NCBI GenBank assembly: GCA_944384925.1
Contig: CALWVF010000032.1
Span: forward strand, 43,224-107,223
Reading direction: 5' to 3'
DNA: 64,000 bases
DNA from: an uncultured Clostridia bacterium
GTDB lineage: Bacteria; Bacillota; Clostridia; Oscillospirales; Acutalibacteraceae
Below are positions 36,745 to 44,990 of the stretch, one piece after another; within the stretch, counting starts at the first letter, position 1; each line of letters opens with the position of its first letter. Both the position numbers and the translations under genes were made by a program. Below the pieces are notes generated by a model, which saw only the letters and a list, made by a program, of their open reading frames with translations, was not told where the DNA came from and searched no databases.

Positions 36745-38193
36745 TTAATTTTTATTTTTTGGTATGGTAATGCTAAACATGCAAAATTCACCTTCAATAC
36801 TTTCTACATTTATATTTCCACCATGCAGATTAATAATTTTTTTTGCTATATATAACCCTAATCCCATACCATTTTTATCTTGACTTCTTGACTTATCAGT
36901 TTTATAGAATTTATCAAATATAAATTCTATCTCATCATTTGGTATGCCATTGCCACTATTTTTAATTTTTATTTTGCAATCATTGTGAGACTCAAATGCT
37001 TCTATATTAATATATCCATTATTATTTGTAAATTTTACAGCATTTTCAATTAAATTATATATTGCCTGGTAAATCATATCTAAATCACCATTTATAAGCA
37101 GCATATAATTATTATTTAATCCAGTGATTTCAATATTTTTTTCATTGATAAGAGGCTCAAATGTAATTGTTATGTTTATTAGCAGTTTTATTATATCAAA
37201 TTCCTGATTATTGATGACAATATTTTCATTATCTATACGTGATAAGTTAAGCATAGTTTTAACTAATCTAGATAATCTTTTTATTTCGTCAGAAACGATC
37301 TTTAAATAATGATTTTGTTTTTCTTTTTCAATTGTTCCATCGAGAATGCCATCAATGAATCCCGAGATAGTTGTCATGGGAGTTTTTAATTCATGAGATA
37401 CGTTAGCAATAAATGCCCTTTTTTTGCCTTCAGAAATAGAAAGAGAATCAGCCATATTATTGAAAGATTTTGCTAATTGCCCCATTTCATCGTCACTGGT
37501 AACTAAAACGCGTTTTGAAAAATCTCCCTTACCAAACTGTTTGGCAGCTATAGACATTTGCCTTAATGGTTTTACAATTGCATATGAAAGAAGCCATATA
37601 ATGATGAATGATATGAACAAAGATATAGCGTATGTTATCAGTATTATTTTTATTATATCAATTTGGAATTCATGTATATATTTTGTATCAGCAACAGTAA
37701 ACACAAGTCCGATTGTCTTTTGCTCTGTTAAAGTATTGACTGTAATTGGAACAGATACAACATAGCATTTGTGCTCGTATATTTCATTTAAGTCGGTGGT
37801 TCCTTCATACGTCCCTTGTATAGCTATAGATATTACATCATCAGGTATATTTTTATAAAATAAATTTTTATTTGCGTTTTCAGAGCATATTAATGTTTTA
37901 CCTTTTATATCTGTTATAAATATATCTGCGTTAATGTTATATGAAAATGTATTTATAAATCCTTGCATTAGATTAGAGTTAATGGTATAGAGGCCATTGG
38001 ATGAAATAATGGTATTTCTACATACTAAATTTGCTATTCCCTTTGCATTTTCCTCTAGTAAGTCGTGCTTTTCATTCTTCCAGTAATTAGACATAAATAC
38101 AACCATCATTATGCCGAGAATCAAAAAACTCGATATAATTATTAATGTCATCACATATAAATATTTTTTAAAGATAGTTCTACTTTTAGCCAT
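36745..38193 (-). CDS. sensor histidine kinase with HAMP domain
   Basis: A 482-residue kinase: a membrane helix at about residues 13-35, an extracytoplasmic sensor region of about 145 residues, a second helix at about 180-203, HAMP, HisKA with the phospho-acceptor in FIANVSHELKTPMTTISGF, and HATPase with NLIENAVKF, DKFYK and GMGLGLYIAKKI. It would phosphorylate the regulator encoded just upstream, whose stop overlaps this start by one base. The signal is unknown; the HtrA gene downstream suggests envelope stress. Confidence 0.94.
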   Translation of the reverse strand: MAKSRTIFKKYLYVMTLIIISSFLILGIMMVVFMSNYWKNEKHDLLEENAKGIANLVCRNTIISSNGLYTINSNLMQGFINTFSYNINADIFITDIKGKTLICSENANKNLFYKNIPDDVISIAIQGTYEGTTDLNEIYEHKCYVVSVPITVNTLTEQKTIGLVFTVADTKYIHEFQIDIIKIILITYAISLFISFIIIWLLSYAIVKPLRQMSIAAKQFGKGDFSKRVLVTSDDEMGQLAKSFNNMADSLSISEGKKRAFIANVSHELKTPMTTISGFIDGILDGTIEKEKQNHYLKIVSDEIKRLSRLVKTMLNLSRIDNENIVINNQEFDIIKLLINITITFEPLINEKNIEITGLNNNYMLLINGDLDMIYQAIYNLIENAVKFTNNNGYINIEAFESHNDCKIKIKNSGNGIPNDEIEFIFDKFYKTDKSRSQDKNGMGLGLYIAKKIINLHGGNINVESIEGEFCMFSITIPKNKN

Positions 38194-38879
38194 TACTTCA
38201 CCTCAAATTTATATCCGACTCCCCATACAGTTTTAAGTGTCCACTTATTAGATACTCCTTCGAGTTTTTCTCTTAATCTTTTTATATGTACATCAACAGT
38301 TCTAGAATCGCCATAATATTCAAAACCCCACACTTCATCCAGTAATTGGTCTCTTGTAAATACACGATTTGGATTTGAAGCCAAATGAAATATTAATTCC
38401 ATTTCCTTTGGTGGAGCATCTATTAGTTTACCATTTACTTTTAATTCATAATTAGTCAAATTTATAGAAAGATTATCAAATTCAACTAACTTTAAGCTAT
38501 TTTTTTTGTTCACACCAGAACGTCTAATTACAGCTTTAATTCTAGCAATAACTTCTTTTGCTTCAAATGGTTTTGAAATGTAATCGTCTGCCCCTAATTC
38601 TAATCCAAGAACTTTATCAAAGACTTCTCCTTTTGCTGTTAACATTATTATCGGACAGTTGGACTTTTTTCGTATTTCTCTACAGACTTGCCATCCATCT
38701 AACTTAGGAAGCATAATATCCAGTATAATTAAATCAATTTGTTCTTTTTCAAATATTTTTAATGCATCACTACCATTATTTGATATTATTACATTAGCAT
38801 TTTCTTTTTCAATATATAATCTAAGTAATTCACATATATTTGGATCATCGTCTACTATTAATATTTTACATCCTTTCAT
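38193..38879 (-). CDS. OmpR/PhoB-family response regulator
   Basis: A 228-residue regulator. The receiver has DDD at residues 10-12, the phospho-acceptor Asp in LIILDIMLPKLDG near residue 54 and KPFEAKE near residue 104; a winged-helix DNA-binding domain follows, with RVFTRDQLLDEVWG and SRTVDVHIKRLREKL. It is the first gene of the regulator-kinase-HtrA operon, with GCGAGG before the start. A one-base overlap couples it to the kinase. Confidence 0.95.
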   Translation of the reverse strand: MKGCKILIVDDDPNICELLRLYIEKENANVIISNNGSDALKIFEKEQIDLIILDIMLPKLDGWQVCREIRKKSNCPIIMLTAKGEVFDKVLGLELGADDYISKPFEAKEVIARIKAVIRRSGVNKKNSLKLVEFDNLSINLTNYELKVNGKLIDAPPKEMELIFHLASNPNRVFTRDQLLDEVWGFEYYGDSRTVDVHIKRLREKLEGVSNKWTLKTVWGVGYKFEVK

Positions 38880-39013
38880 TTTAAATACCTCGCATTTCTT
38901 TTATTGATAGTTTAATTATAGTATAGAAATGTTTTAAAATTATGAATATTTTTAAAATATTACATAAATGATATTTTCTATGATAATAATATAACTGAAA
39001 TGAGGTGATAATT

Positions 39014-39370
39014 TTGGAATATGTAAAAGCTTTTATAATAGGAGGGCTTATATGTATTATAGGTCAGATTTTAATAGATCGTACTAAATTGACACCAGCT
39101 AGAATATTAGTATTGTTTGTAACTCTCGGGGTAGCTTTAACAGCTGTTGGAATTTATGAACCTTTAGTAAAATTTGCAGGTGCAGGTGCAACAGTACCAT
39201 TAACAGGATTTGGATATACATTGGCTATAGGGACAAAAGAGGCGGTTCAACAAAAAGGTTTGATAGGAGCATTAACTGGGTGCCTTACTGCAGGGGCAGG
39301 TGGTATTGCAGCAGCAGTATTTTTTGGGTATATAGCATCGCTAATTTCTAAGCCTAAAAATAAGAATTAG
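39014..39370 (+). CDS. spoVAE: stage V sporulation protein AE (SpoVAE type)
   Basis: A 118-residue membrane protein with about four hydrophobic segments, matching SpoVAE/SpoVAEB: FIIGGLICIIGQILIDRTKLTPARILV and FAGAGATVPLTGFGYTLA. SpoVA proteins move dipicolinate across the inner spore membrane. TTG 39014 follows TGAGGTG at seven bases; the GTG at 39005 lies in that site. spoVAC and spoVAD, its usual partners, do not adjoin it; a SpoVAC gene is 9 kb away. Confidence 0.88.
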   Translation: MEYVKAFIIGGLICIIGQILIDRTKLTPARILVLFVTLGVALTAVGIYEPLVKFAGAGATVPLTGFGYTLAIGTKEAVQQKGLIGALTGCLTAGAGGIAAAVFFGYIASLISKPKNKN

Positions 39371-39424
39371 TTTATATAATAAAATTTAAATATACAAATT
39401 AAAGACTTAATTACTAGAAAAGGG

Positions 39425-39465
39425 GCATTTTGAAACTTGACACTATATAGGTCAGTTCAAAATGC
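39425..39465. terminator. bidirectional terminator spoVAE / TSCPD gene
   Basis: GCATTTTGAA (39425-39434) pairs with TTCAAAATGC (39456-39465); the loop can extend the stem, and ATTTTT follows. Confidence 0.85.
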
Positions 39466-39471
39466 TCATTT

Positions 39472-39723
39472 TTAAAGTTTTTCTTTAGCTTCTTGTAAAG
39501 CTTTAGCTAATTGATCAGGGCAAGAAGATGGCTTATTTGCACAAGTAATACCATTAAATTTAGAAATAACATCATCGATATGCATATTTTTTACTATTGC
39601 AGATATGCCTTTTGTATTTCCATTACAACCACCTATAAATTCCACATTTTTAATAATATCGTTTTCTATTTCAACATTAATTTGTCTAGCACAAATGCCC
39701 TTAGGTGCATAAGTAAATTTCAT
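39472..39723 (-). CDS. TSCPD domain protein (TIGR03905 type)
   Basis: An 83-residue protein with the TSCPD-type pattern GGCNGNTKGISAIVKNM and a cysteine pair in TCANKPSSCPDQLAKAL. This domain occurs at the end of some B12-dependent ribonucleotide reductases and as stand-alone small proteins in Firmicutes. The stand-alone role is unknown. It has AGAGGAG ahead of ATG 39723. It is monocistronic. Confidence 0.85.
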   Translation of the reverse strand: MKFTYAPKGICARQINVEIENDIIKNVEFIGGCNGNTKGISAIVKNMHIDDVISKFNGITCANKPSSCPDQLAKALQEAKEKL

Positions 39724-39807
39724 AATATATTTCTCCTCTCTAAAATTGATAGCTCAAAATACTATTACGTTTATTATATTATATTTAATATATCAATTAA
39801 TTGTACA

Positions 39808-40644
39808 TTATGATTTTATAGTTTCTTTTCTCTTTTTTAATGCATTTAGGTGTTCTATAGGAGTGCAATATGTTCCTAAAGGATTTGGTTTTGAAGAGTA
39901 CATACCATGAAAATCTGTTCCTCCGGTCATCAGTAAGTTATATTGTTTTGCAAATGCCATTAACCTTTCTTCATCTCCGGGATTATTACTTGGATGCCAT
40001 ACTTCTACTCCATCTAATTTATAGTCAACAAGTTCACCTAACAGATCAAAGCTATCGTAAACATTTGGGTGAGCAAGTATTGCAAGCCCACCAGCGCTAT
40101 GTATTTCTTCTATAACTTCATAAATATCAGGATATTCAACTATTTTAGCTGCAAGTCCTGTTTGACTATTGAATAATTTGTTATATAAATTTCCATATAT
40201 AGAAGGGGAATATCCGGCATCTATGAGTGCATGCATTATATGTTGTTTAAAGATATTAGTACTTCCTTGAGCTCTTCTTGCAACCATATCTGGATTTATA
40301 GGATAAATTTTCATAATTTGTTGAAGCATTATTAATGAAGCCTTTTTGCGAGATTCTGATGTTTTTCTAAATAATTTTTCTAGCCTTTCAGGGTTGGAAC
40401 ACAAGTAACACAATACGTGCACTTTTCTATTTCGTTTATAATCGTAAGCAGAAATTTCTGCACCAGTGATTACTTCTATTCCTAGTCTTTTACCTAAGAT
40501 TTTTCCTCTTATGGATCCAGCAAAGGTATCATGGTCAGTAATAGAAATAGTTTTTATTCCACGCCTTTTTGCGATCATGATGACTTCATCTATGCAAGTG
40601 GAGCCATCAGACATTTTTGTATGACAATGTAAGTCTGCATTCAT
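39808..40644 (-). CDS. PHP-domain phosphoesterase (TrpH/RnaAM-like)
   Basis: A 278-residue PHP enzyme. Metal ligands are visible: DLHCHTKMSDGS at the start, SITDHDTFAG near residue 37, GAEISAY near residue 61, LAHPNVYDSF near residue 188 and GGTDFHG near residue 245. Related proteins (YciV/RnaAM) are 3',5'-nucleotide bisphosphate phosphatases or 5'-3' exonucleases. I choose ATG 40644; a TTG at 40665 is in frame, but GAAAGGA lies just after it. The gene is monocistronic. Confidence 0.9.
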   Translation of the reverse strand: MNADLHCHTKMSDGSTCIDEVIMIAKRRGIKTISITDHDTFAGSIRGKILGKRLGIEVITGAEISAYDYKRNRKVHVLCYLCSNPERLEKLFRKTSESRKKASLIMLQQIMKIYPINPDMVARRAQGSTNIFKQHIMHALIDAGYSPSIYGNLYNKLFNSQTGLAAKIVEYPDIYEVIEEIHSAGGLAILAHPNVYDSFDLLGELVDYKLDGVEVWHPSNNPGDEERLMAFAKQYNLLMTGGTDFHGMYSSKPNPLGTYCTPIEHLNALKKRKETIKS

Positions 40645-40665
40645 TAAAAATTCAAGTCCTTTCAA

Positions 40666-41020
40666 ATATTATATTTTAATCTACTATTATTATATAACAA
40701 ATTGATAAAAATTAAAAATCTTTTTAAGATAAAAAATACAAGTACATCAAAAATTAGAGAATTTTACAAAATTATTAAATAATAAAATAATTTAATAGTT
40801 ATTTTAACAGTTGCATTTAAAACATTTATGTTAGTATAATGAATTTAGTGTATTTAGAATAGTTGGTATATCATAAAGTTTATAAATTGTTTAATTTTAA
40901 TAAAAATATTGTAAGTGTTTAATTGTTTTTTATTAATAAAATCAATTGAAAAAATATATCAATATGGTATAATAAAATAAAAGAAATTTGTTAATATGAA
41001 GTTTTATAGGGGGATTTAAA
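40666..41020. other. intergenic region before the 238-residue anchored protein
   Basis: About 350 bases of nearly pure A/T. Beyond the promoter at 40946-40973 I see nothing supported. Confidence 0.6.
40946..40973 (+). promoter_or_regulatory. promoter of the anchored Cys-containing protein
   Basis: TTGAAA (40946-40951), 16 bases and TATAAT (40968-40973) with an extended -10 TGG just before it. Confidence 0.75.
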
Positions 41021-41737
41021 ATGTTATTATGGTCTATATCTAAACAATTTTTAAAAAAGCTAATTCCAGGTTTAGCAGTTGTAATGGTTGTATTAGGGTG
41101 TTTAGGCTTTTCCTTTAAACAAGAGAGAGAAGCACAAACTGAATATCGTAAAAACCTAGAGCAGGTTAATGAAAAGTATAAGAATTACAAGAATGGTAAA
41201 GAATATGTGGATGATCAATTGAATAAAATAAGTAAAGAGTCTGAAAGAGTAATAAAAAAATGTATTGAAAAAGATGACCTAGGAGTCCCTGTGTGTTATA
41301 AAATTATTAATAACACAGATGTTGATGATGTATGTAATAATACAGATGTTGATGATGTATGTAATACTCAACAAATTCTAATGAGATGTAATGAAAATAT
41401 GGATCATAAATCCACTGAAGAAATAGAATTGGTTAAAAGAACTGTTGAATATGGTATTAAATCATTGGATGACGGAACCAAAATGATGGGGTTTGTATAT
41501 AAAGGGTTTGACGATAAAGATAATCTAATTTATCAACAAACAACAGTGTGTAGAATTGACGAGGAAATATTCAACCTTGAATGTGATCAAGATATTACTT
41601 ATGGAGAATATTTAGAGAAGTTAAGATTACAGTTTGAAGAATTAATAGATAATTATGATGATATGGTAGAAAAAATTGATGCAAATATCAAAATATTAGA
41701 AGCGTATGGATTAAGAGAGAAAGACAAATCTGCATAA
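41021..41737 (+). CDS. membrane-anchored hypothetical protein with recent internal duplication
   Basis: A 238-residue protein. One hydrophobic anchor at about residues 13-33, then a charged, coiled-coil-prone region (residues 36-85), a middle section with repeated NTDVDDVCN units and a helical acidic tail. It has seven or so cysteines after the anchor. I recognise no family. DNA of the two NTDVDDVCN copies differs by one base, so the 27-bp duplication is recent. In frame after the TAA at 41735, another 31 codons follow before the next stop, so the gene may be truncated by a new stop. Confidence 0.6.
   Translation: MLLWSISKQFLKKLIPGLAVVMVVLGCLGFSFKQEREAQTEYRKNLEQVNEKYKNYKNGKEYVDDQLNKISKESERVIKKCIEKDDLGVPVCYKIINNTDVDDVCNNTDVDDVCNTQQILMRCNENMDHKSTEEIELVKRTVEYGIKSLDDGTKMMGFVYKGFDDKDNLIYQQTTVCRIDEEIFNLECDQDITYGEYLEKLRLQFEELIDNYDDMVEKIDANIKILEAYGLREKDKSA
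41309..41362 (+). repeat. 27-bp tandem duplication (two copies)
   Basis: Copies 41309-41335 and 41336-41362 differ at a single position (C versus T) and each encode NTDVDDVCN in frame. It is a short in-frame tandem repeat inside the anchored protein gene. Confidence 0.95.
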
Positions 41738-41833
41738 GATATGGATTTACCTTGTGCTGATTATATTAATGATGAACAAATAGAAGATAAAATTCCAGAG
41801 CTAAAATGCCTTATTGCGCCAATAGAAAAATAA
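41738..41833 (+). pseudogene. in-frame post-stop extension of the preceding gene
   Basis: Directly after the TAA at 41735-41737 the same frame stays open for 31 codons (starting Asp-Met-Asp-Leu-Pro-Cys) to a second TAA. It contains two cysteines like the upstream protein. No ribosome binding site is present before its ATG (41741). It is most simply a former C-terminus cut off by a stop mutation, or chance. Readthrough is possible but unsupported. Confidence 0.35.
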
Positions 41834-41848
41834 TATTTTTATATTGTT

Positions 41849-41889
41849 ACTGTAAGTTATTGTGTTATACTGTAACTTACAGTTTTTTT
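41849..41889 (+). terminator. terminator after the anchored protein gene
   Basis: ACTGTAAGTTA (41849-41859) pairs with TAACTTACAGT (41873-41883), followed by TTTTTT. Confidence 0.88.
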
Positions 41890-41925
41890 ATTGTAGTGTC
41901 AAAAGTTAATTTATTGTAAAATTAA

Positions 41926-41954
41926 TTGACGTATTTTAGATTAAATAGTACAAT
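41926..41954 (+). promoter_or_regulatory. promoter of the binding-protein/FtsW/PBP run
   Basis: TTGACG (41926-41931), 17 bases and TACAAT (41949-41954), 90 bases before the start. Confidence 0.75.
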
Positions 41955-42043
41955 ATGAATGAACTTAAAATTTAAAGTAATTAACTTTTTACTTATTTAA
42001 AAATGATTGTAATTGTTAATATTTAAAACAGGAGGTTGGCTTT

Positions 42044-43288
42044 TTGTTTAAATCAAATTGTGTAAAAAAATTAAGGTTTGTAATACTGTTTATTGTATTA
42101 CTGGTGTGTATTATTTCTGGTTGTTCTATTAACTTTTTAAAAAATGATGATTCATCTTATTCAAAAGATGATTATCCTGTTAATATTCAAGGAACAAAAA
42201 TAAATACTCAACCGAGTAAAGTAATTGTTTTGTCTGACTCATTGGCAGATGTGGTTGTTTCTTTGGGATATGAAGACCAACTTATTGCAAAAACAGAAGA
42301 GTGCGATCAAAGTGAAATAAAATTACTTGAAAATGTTGGAAGTAAAAATAATATATCTATTGAAAAAATAAAGGAGATAAACCCTGACTTAATAATAGAT
42401 AGTGGAAATTTAAATGATTCACAAATACAAGATTTGAAAAATATAAATATAAATGTAATGAACTTTGATATGGCTAAAAATAGAGTGGAGTTAGAGGAAC
42501 TTTATTCGGAATTAGGGAGTATTTTTGCAGGAGCCAAGACTGGTTACAACAAAGGCTTAAAGGTAATTAATAATATAATGTTAACTCTAGATGACATTAA
42601 TAGAATTATTCCTACGACAGATTCCTCTATTACTGCTTGCTACATATATGAAGATGGTAGCTTTGCTACAGGAAATATGATGTCTGGAAAGCTTATAAAA
42701 CTTGCTGGAATGTTAAATATAGGAGAAGGAGATGAAGATGGAGAAATAGATACTGAGATTTTAAATATTTCAAATCCTGATTATATATTTTATTCTAATA
42801 AATATGATATTAATGAAATAAAAGGAAAAATTGGCCTTGTTGAAGCTGTGAAAAACAACAATTTATATGAAATGGAAGACAATTTAATGCTAAGGCAGGG
42901 TGAATCTATGATAGATGCTGTTTCTTTTATGGTTGAAAAAGTTTTTCCGGAGTTAGCAAAAAATAATTCTTCATCTAATTATGAAGAAAAAAATAATAGT
43001 TCAACAGATGTTATAGAAGCATCTAATGAATTACCAATGAGTTTAAGTAAAAATCTTGTGTTTGGAGATGCAAATGATAGTGTGTTGCAAATGGAAAAAC
43101 GATTAGATGAACTAAATTATATGCCTACTAAACCTAATGGAACATTTGATGATAAAACTGTAAGGGCTATAAAAGATTTTCAATTTATTAATAATATGGT
43201 TACAACAGGTCAAGCAGATGAAAATACTCTAAGAATCTTATTTTCTGATTATGCAATTGTAAGGCCAGATCCTGCACGAACAAAATAA
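42044..43288 (+). CDS. lipoprotein: periplasmic-binding-protein domain fused to peptidoglycan-binding domain
   Basis: A 414-residue lipoprotein (lipobox ISGC, Cys at about residue 27). Residues 45-305 match the helical-backbone metal-chelate/cobalamin binding fold (BtuF/FepB type): PSKVIVLSDSLADVVVSLGYEDQLIAKTEE, EKIKEINPDLIIDSG, NNLYEMEDNL. Residues 335-400 are a PG_binding_1 unit with GDANDSVLQMEKRLDELNYM and FDDKTVRAIKDFQ. No ABC permease or ATPase adjoins it; instead it precedes the FHA-FtsW and PBP genes, suggesting a wall-linked role. TTG 42044 is behind AGGAGGTTGG. Confidence 0.8.
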   Translation: MFKSNCVKKLRFVILFIVLLVCIISGCSINFLKNDDSSYSKDDYPVNIQGTKINTQPSKVIVLSDSLADVVVSLGYEDQLIAKTEECDQSEIKLLENVGSKNNISIEKIKEINPDLIIDSGNLNDSQIQDLKNININVMNFDMAKNRVELEELYSELGSIFAGAKTGYNKGLKVINNIMLTLDDINRIIPTTDSSITACYIYEDGSFATGNMMSGKLIKLAGMLNIGEGDEDGEIDTEILNISNPDYIFYSNKYDINEIKGKIGLVEAVKNNNLYEMEDNLMLRQGESMIDAVSFMVEKVFPELAKNNSSSNYEEKNNSSTDVIEASNELPMSLSKNLVFGDANDSVLQMEKRLDELNYMPTKPNGTFDDKTVRAIKDFQFINNMVTTGQADENTLRILFSDYAIVRPDPARTK

Positions 43289-43310
43289 TTATTTTATTAT
43301 AAAGAGGGAT

Positions 43311-44990
43311 GTGATACTTATAATTAATACAACAATATCATATGTAATCACCCTCTCCTTACCCGTTTTAGCTTTATTTATAGTTTTTAAATGCTTTGTT
43401 TCCTTAAATAGAAATATAAGAGGGAATCGTCCTCTTATAATGTTAAAAAACGAGCTAACAGGAGAGCAAATTCCTATTATATATTGGGAAAATTCTATCG
43501 GTAGAAGCAAATTGTCGGACATTGTTATGAAAGACCCAACTGTTTCAAGGGATCATGCAGTTTTAATGCGTAGAGATGAAGGATGGATTATAGTAGATAC
43601 AAACTCGAAACTTGGTGTTTTTGTGAATGAAAGAAAAATTAATAGCAAGGAAACTGTATACCTAAATGATGTTATAAGAATAGGTTCTACTTCTTTAAAG
43701 TTGAAAAAATATAGAAATTCGGAAGGTTCCCAGCAGAAATCTATTTTTAGCTTCTCAAGAAATAAAACTGCAAAAAAGACTAAATTTTTTTCTTTAATGT
43801 TTTTTATTACAATATTTCATTCTTTGATGGCAGTATCATTAGCTATCTCTAAAAATGATTTTACAATTGATATATGGAAACCTGTTATATATTTTTCATT
43901 AGTATCGTGGCTCTTTTATATTTTTAGTATTTTTATTTTAAGAAGAGTAAACTTTGAATTGGAAATATTAGCAATTTTTTTATCTGGTATAGGTGTTATA
44001 TTTATATCAGAAAAAAGCTTAAAAGATTCATATATTCAAATCTTAGCTTTTACATTGGGTATAATATTATTTTTATTTATGACTTACTTTATAGGGAACC
44101 TTGATAGAGTAATGAATTGGAGAATTATTATTACTATAGGAGCAATTTCACTATTAGTTCTGAACTTATTAATTGGAACTGTTCAAAATGGATCTCAAAA
44201 TTGGATTATTATAGGCCCACTTTCTATTCAGCCTTCAGAGTTTGTGAAAATAGCTTTTATATTTGTAGGAGCATCAACTTTAGATAAACTTCAAACTACT
44301 AAGAATTTAACAGAATTTATTATTTTTTCTGCAATATGTATAGGCGCATTATTCTTAATGGGTGATTTTGGAACAGCTTGTATTTTCTTTTTTACATTTT
44401 TACTAATATCTTTTATGAGATCTGGAGATATAAGAACAATTATATTAACATGTTCAGCAGCAGTTTTAGGTTCATTTATGGTATTAAAATTCAAGCCATA
44501 TGTTGCGAACAGATTTTCAGCGTGGAGACATGTTTGGGAATATGCAGATAGTTTAGGATATCAGCAGACAAGAGTATTAACATATTCCGCTAGTGGAGGG
44601 TTATTTGGCCTTGGCACTGGAAATGGAGATTTAAAGTATGTTTTTGCAGCAACAAATGACTTAGTATTTGGAATGATTTGCGAGGAGCTAGGATTAATAA
44701 TAGCAGTAATAATAGCAGTAATAATGGCTGGAATAGCTATGTATTCATGGGTAGTTAGTATGAAAGGAAGATCTACGTTTTATTATATTTCAGCTTGTGC
44801 AGCTTCTGGATTGCTTATTGTTCAATCTGCGTTAAATATATTTGGCTCAACAGACTTACTACCATTAACAGGGGTGACACTTCCATTTGTCAGCTTAGGA
44901 GGATCAAGCATGGTTGCTACTTGGGGAATGCTATCTTTTATAAAAGCAGCAGATGAACGAACGTATGCATTAAAAGGAGGCAGGTTTTAA
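43311..44990 (+). CDS. FHA-domain/FtsW-RodA-SpoVE fusion glycosyltransferase
   Basis: A 559-residue fusion. A short membrane helix (residues 5-25), then an FHA domain at about 60-130 with GRSKLSDIVMKDPTVSRDHA and NSKLGVFVNERKI, and then a SEDS polymerase with about 10 membrane segments and motifs GSQNWIIIGPLSIQPSEFVKIAF, GDFGTACIFF and PLTGVTLPFVSLGGSSM. SEDS proteins polymerise lipid II. The FHA part should bind phospho-Thr peptides, placing wall synthesis under a Ser/Thr kinase. It abuts its class B PBP gene. GTG 43311 lies very close to AGAGGG, so the start is less certain. Confidence 0.9.
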   Translation: MILIINTTISYVITLSLPVLALFIVFKCFVSLNRNIRGNRPLIMLKNELTGEQIPIIYWENSIGRSKLSDIVMKDPTVSRDHAVLMRRDEGWIIVDTNSKLGVFVNERKINSKETVYLNDVIRIGSTSLKLKKYRNSEGSQQKSIFSFSRNKTAKKTKFFSLMFFITIFHSLMAVSLAISKNDFTIDIWKPVIYFSLVSWLFYIFSIFILRRVNFELEILAIFLSGIGVIFISEKSLKDSYIQILAFTLGIILFLFMTYFIGNLDRVMNWRIIITIGAISLLVLNLLIGTVQNGSQNWIIIGPLSIQPSEFVKIAFIFVGASTLDKLQTTKNLTEFIIFSAICIGALFLMGDFGTACIFFFTFLLISFMRSGDIRTIILTCSAAVLGSFMVLKFKPYVANRFSAWRHVWEYADSLGYQQTRVLTYSASGGLFGLGTGNGDLKYVFAATNDLVFGMICEELGLIIAVIIAVIMAGIAMYSWVVSMKGRSTFYYISACAASGLLIVQSALNIFGSTDLLPLTGVTLPFVSLGGSSMVATWGMLSFIKAADERTYALKGGRF

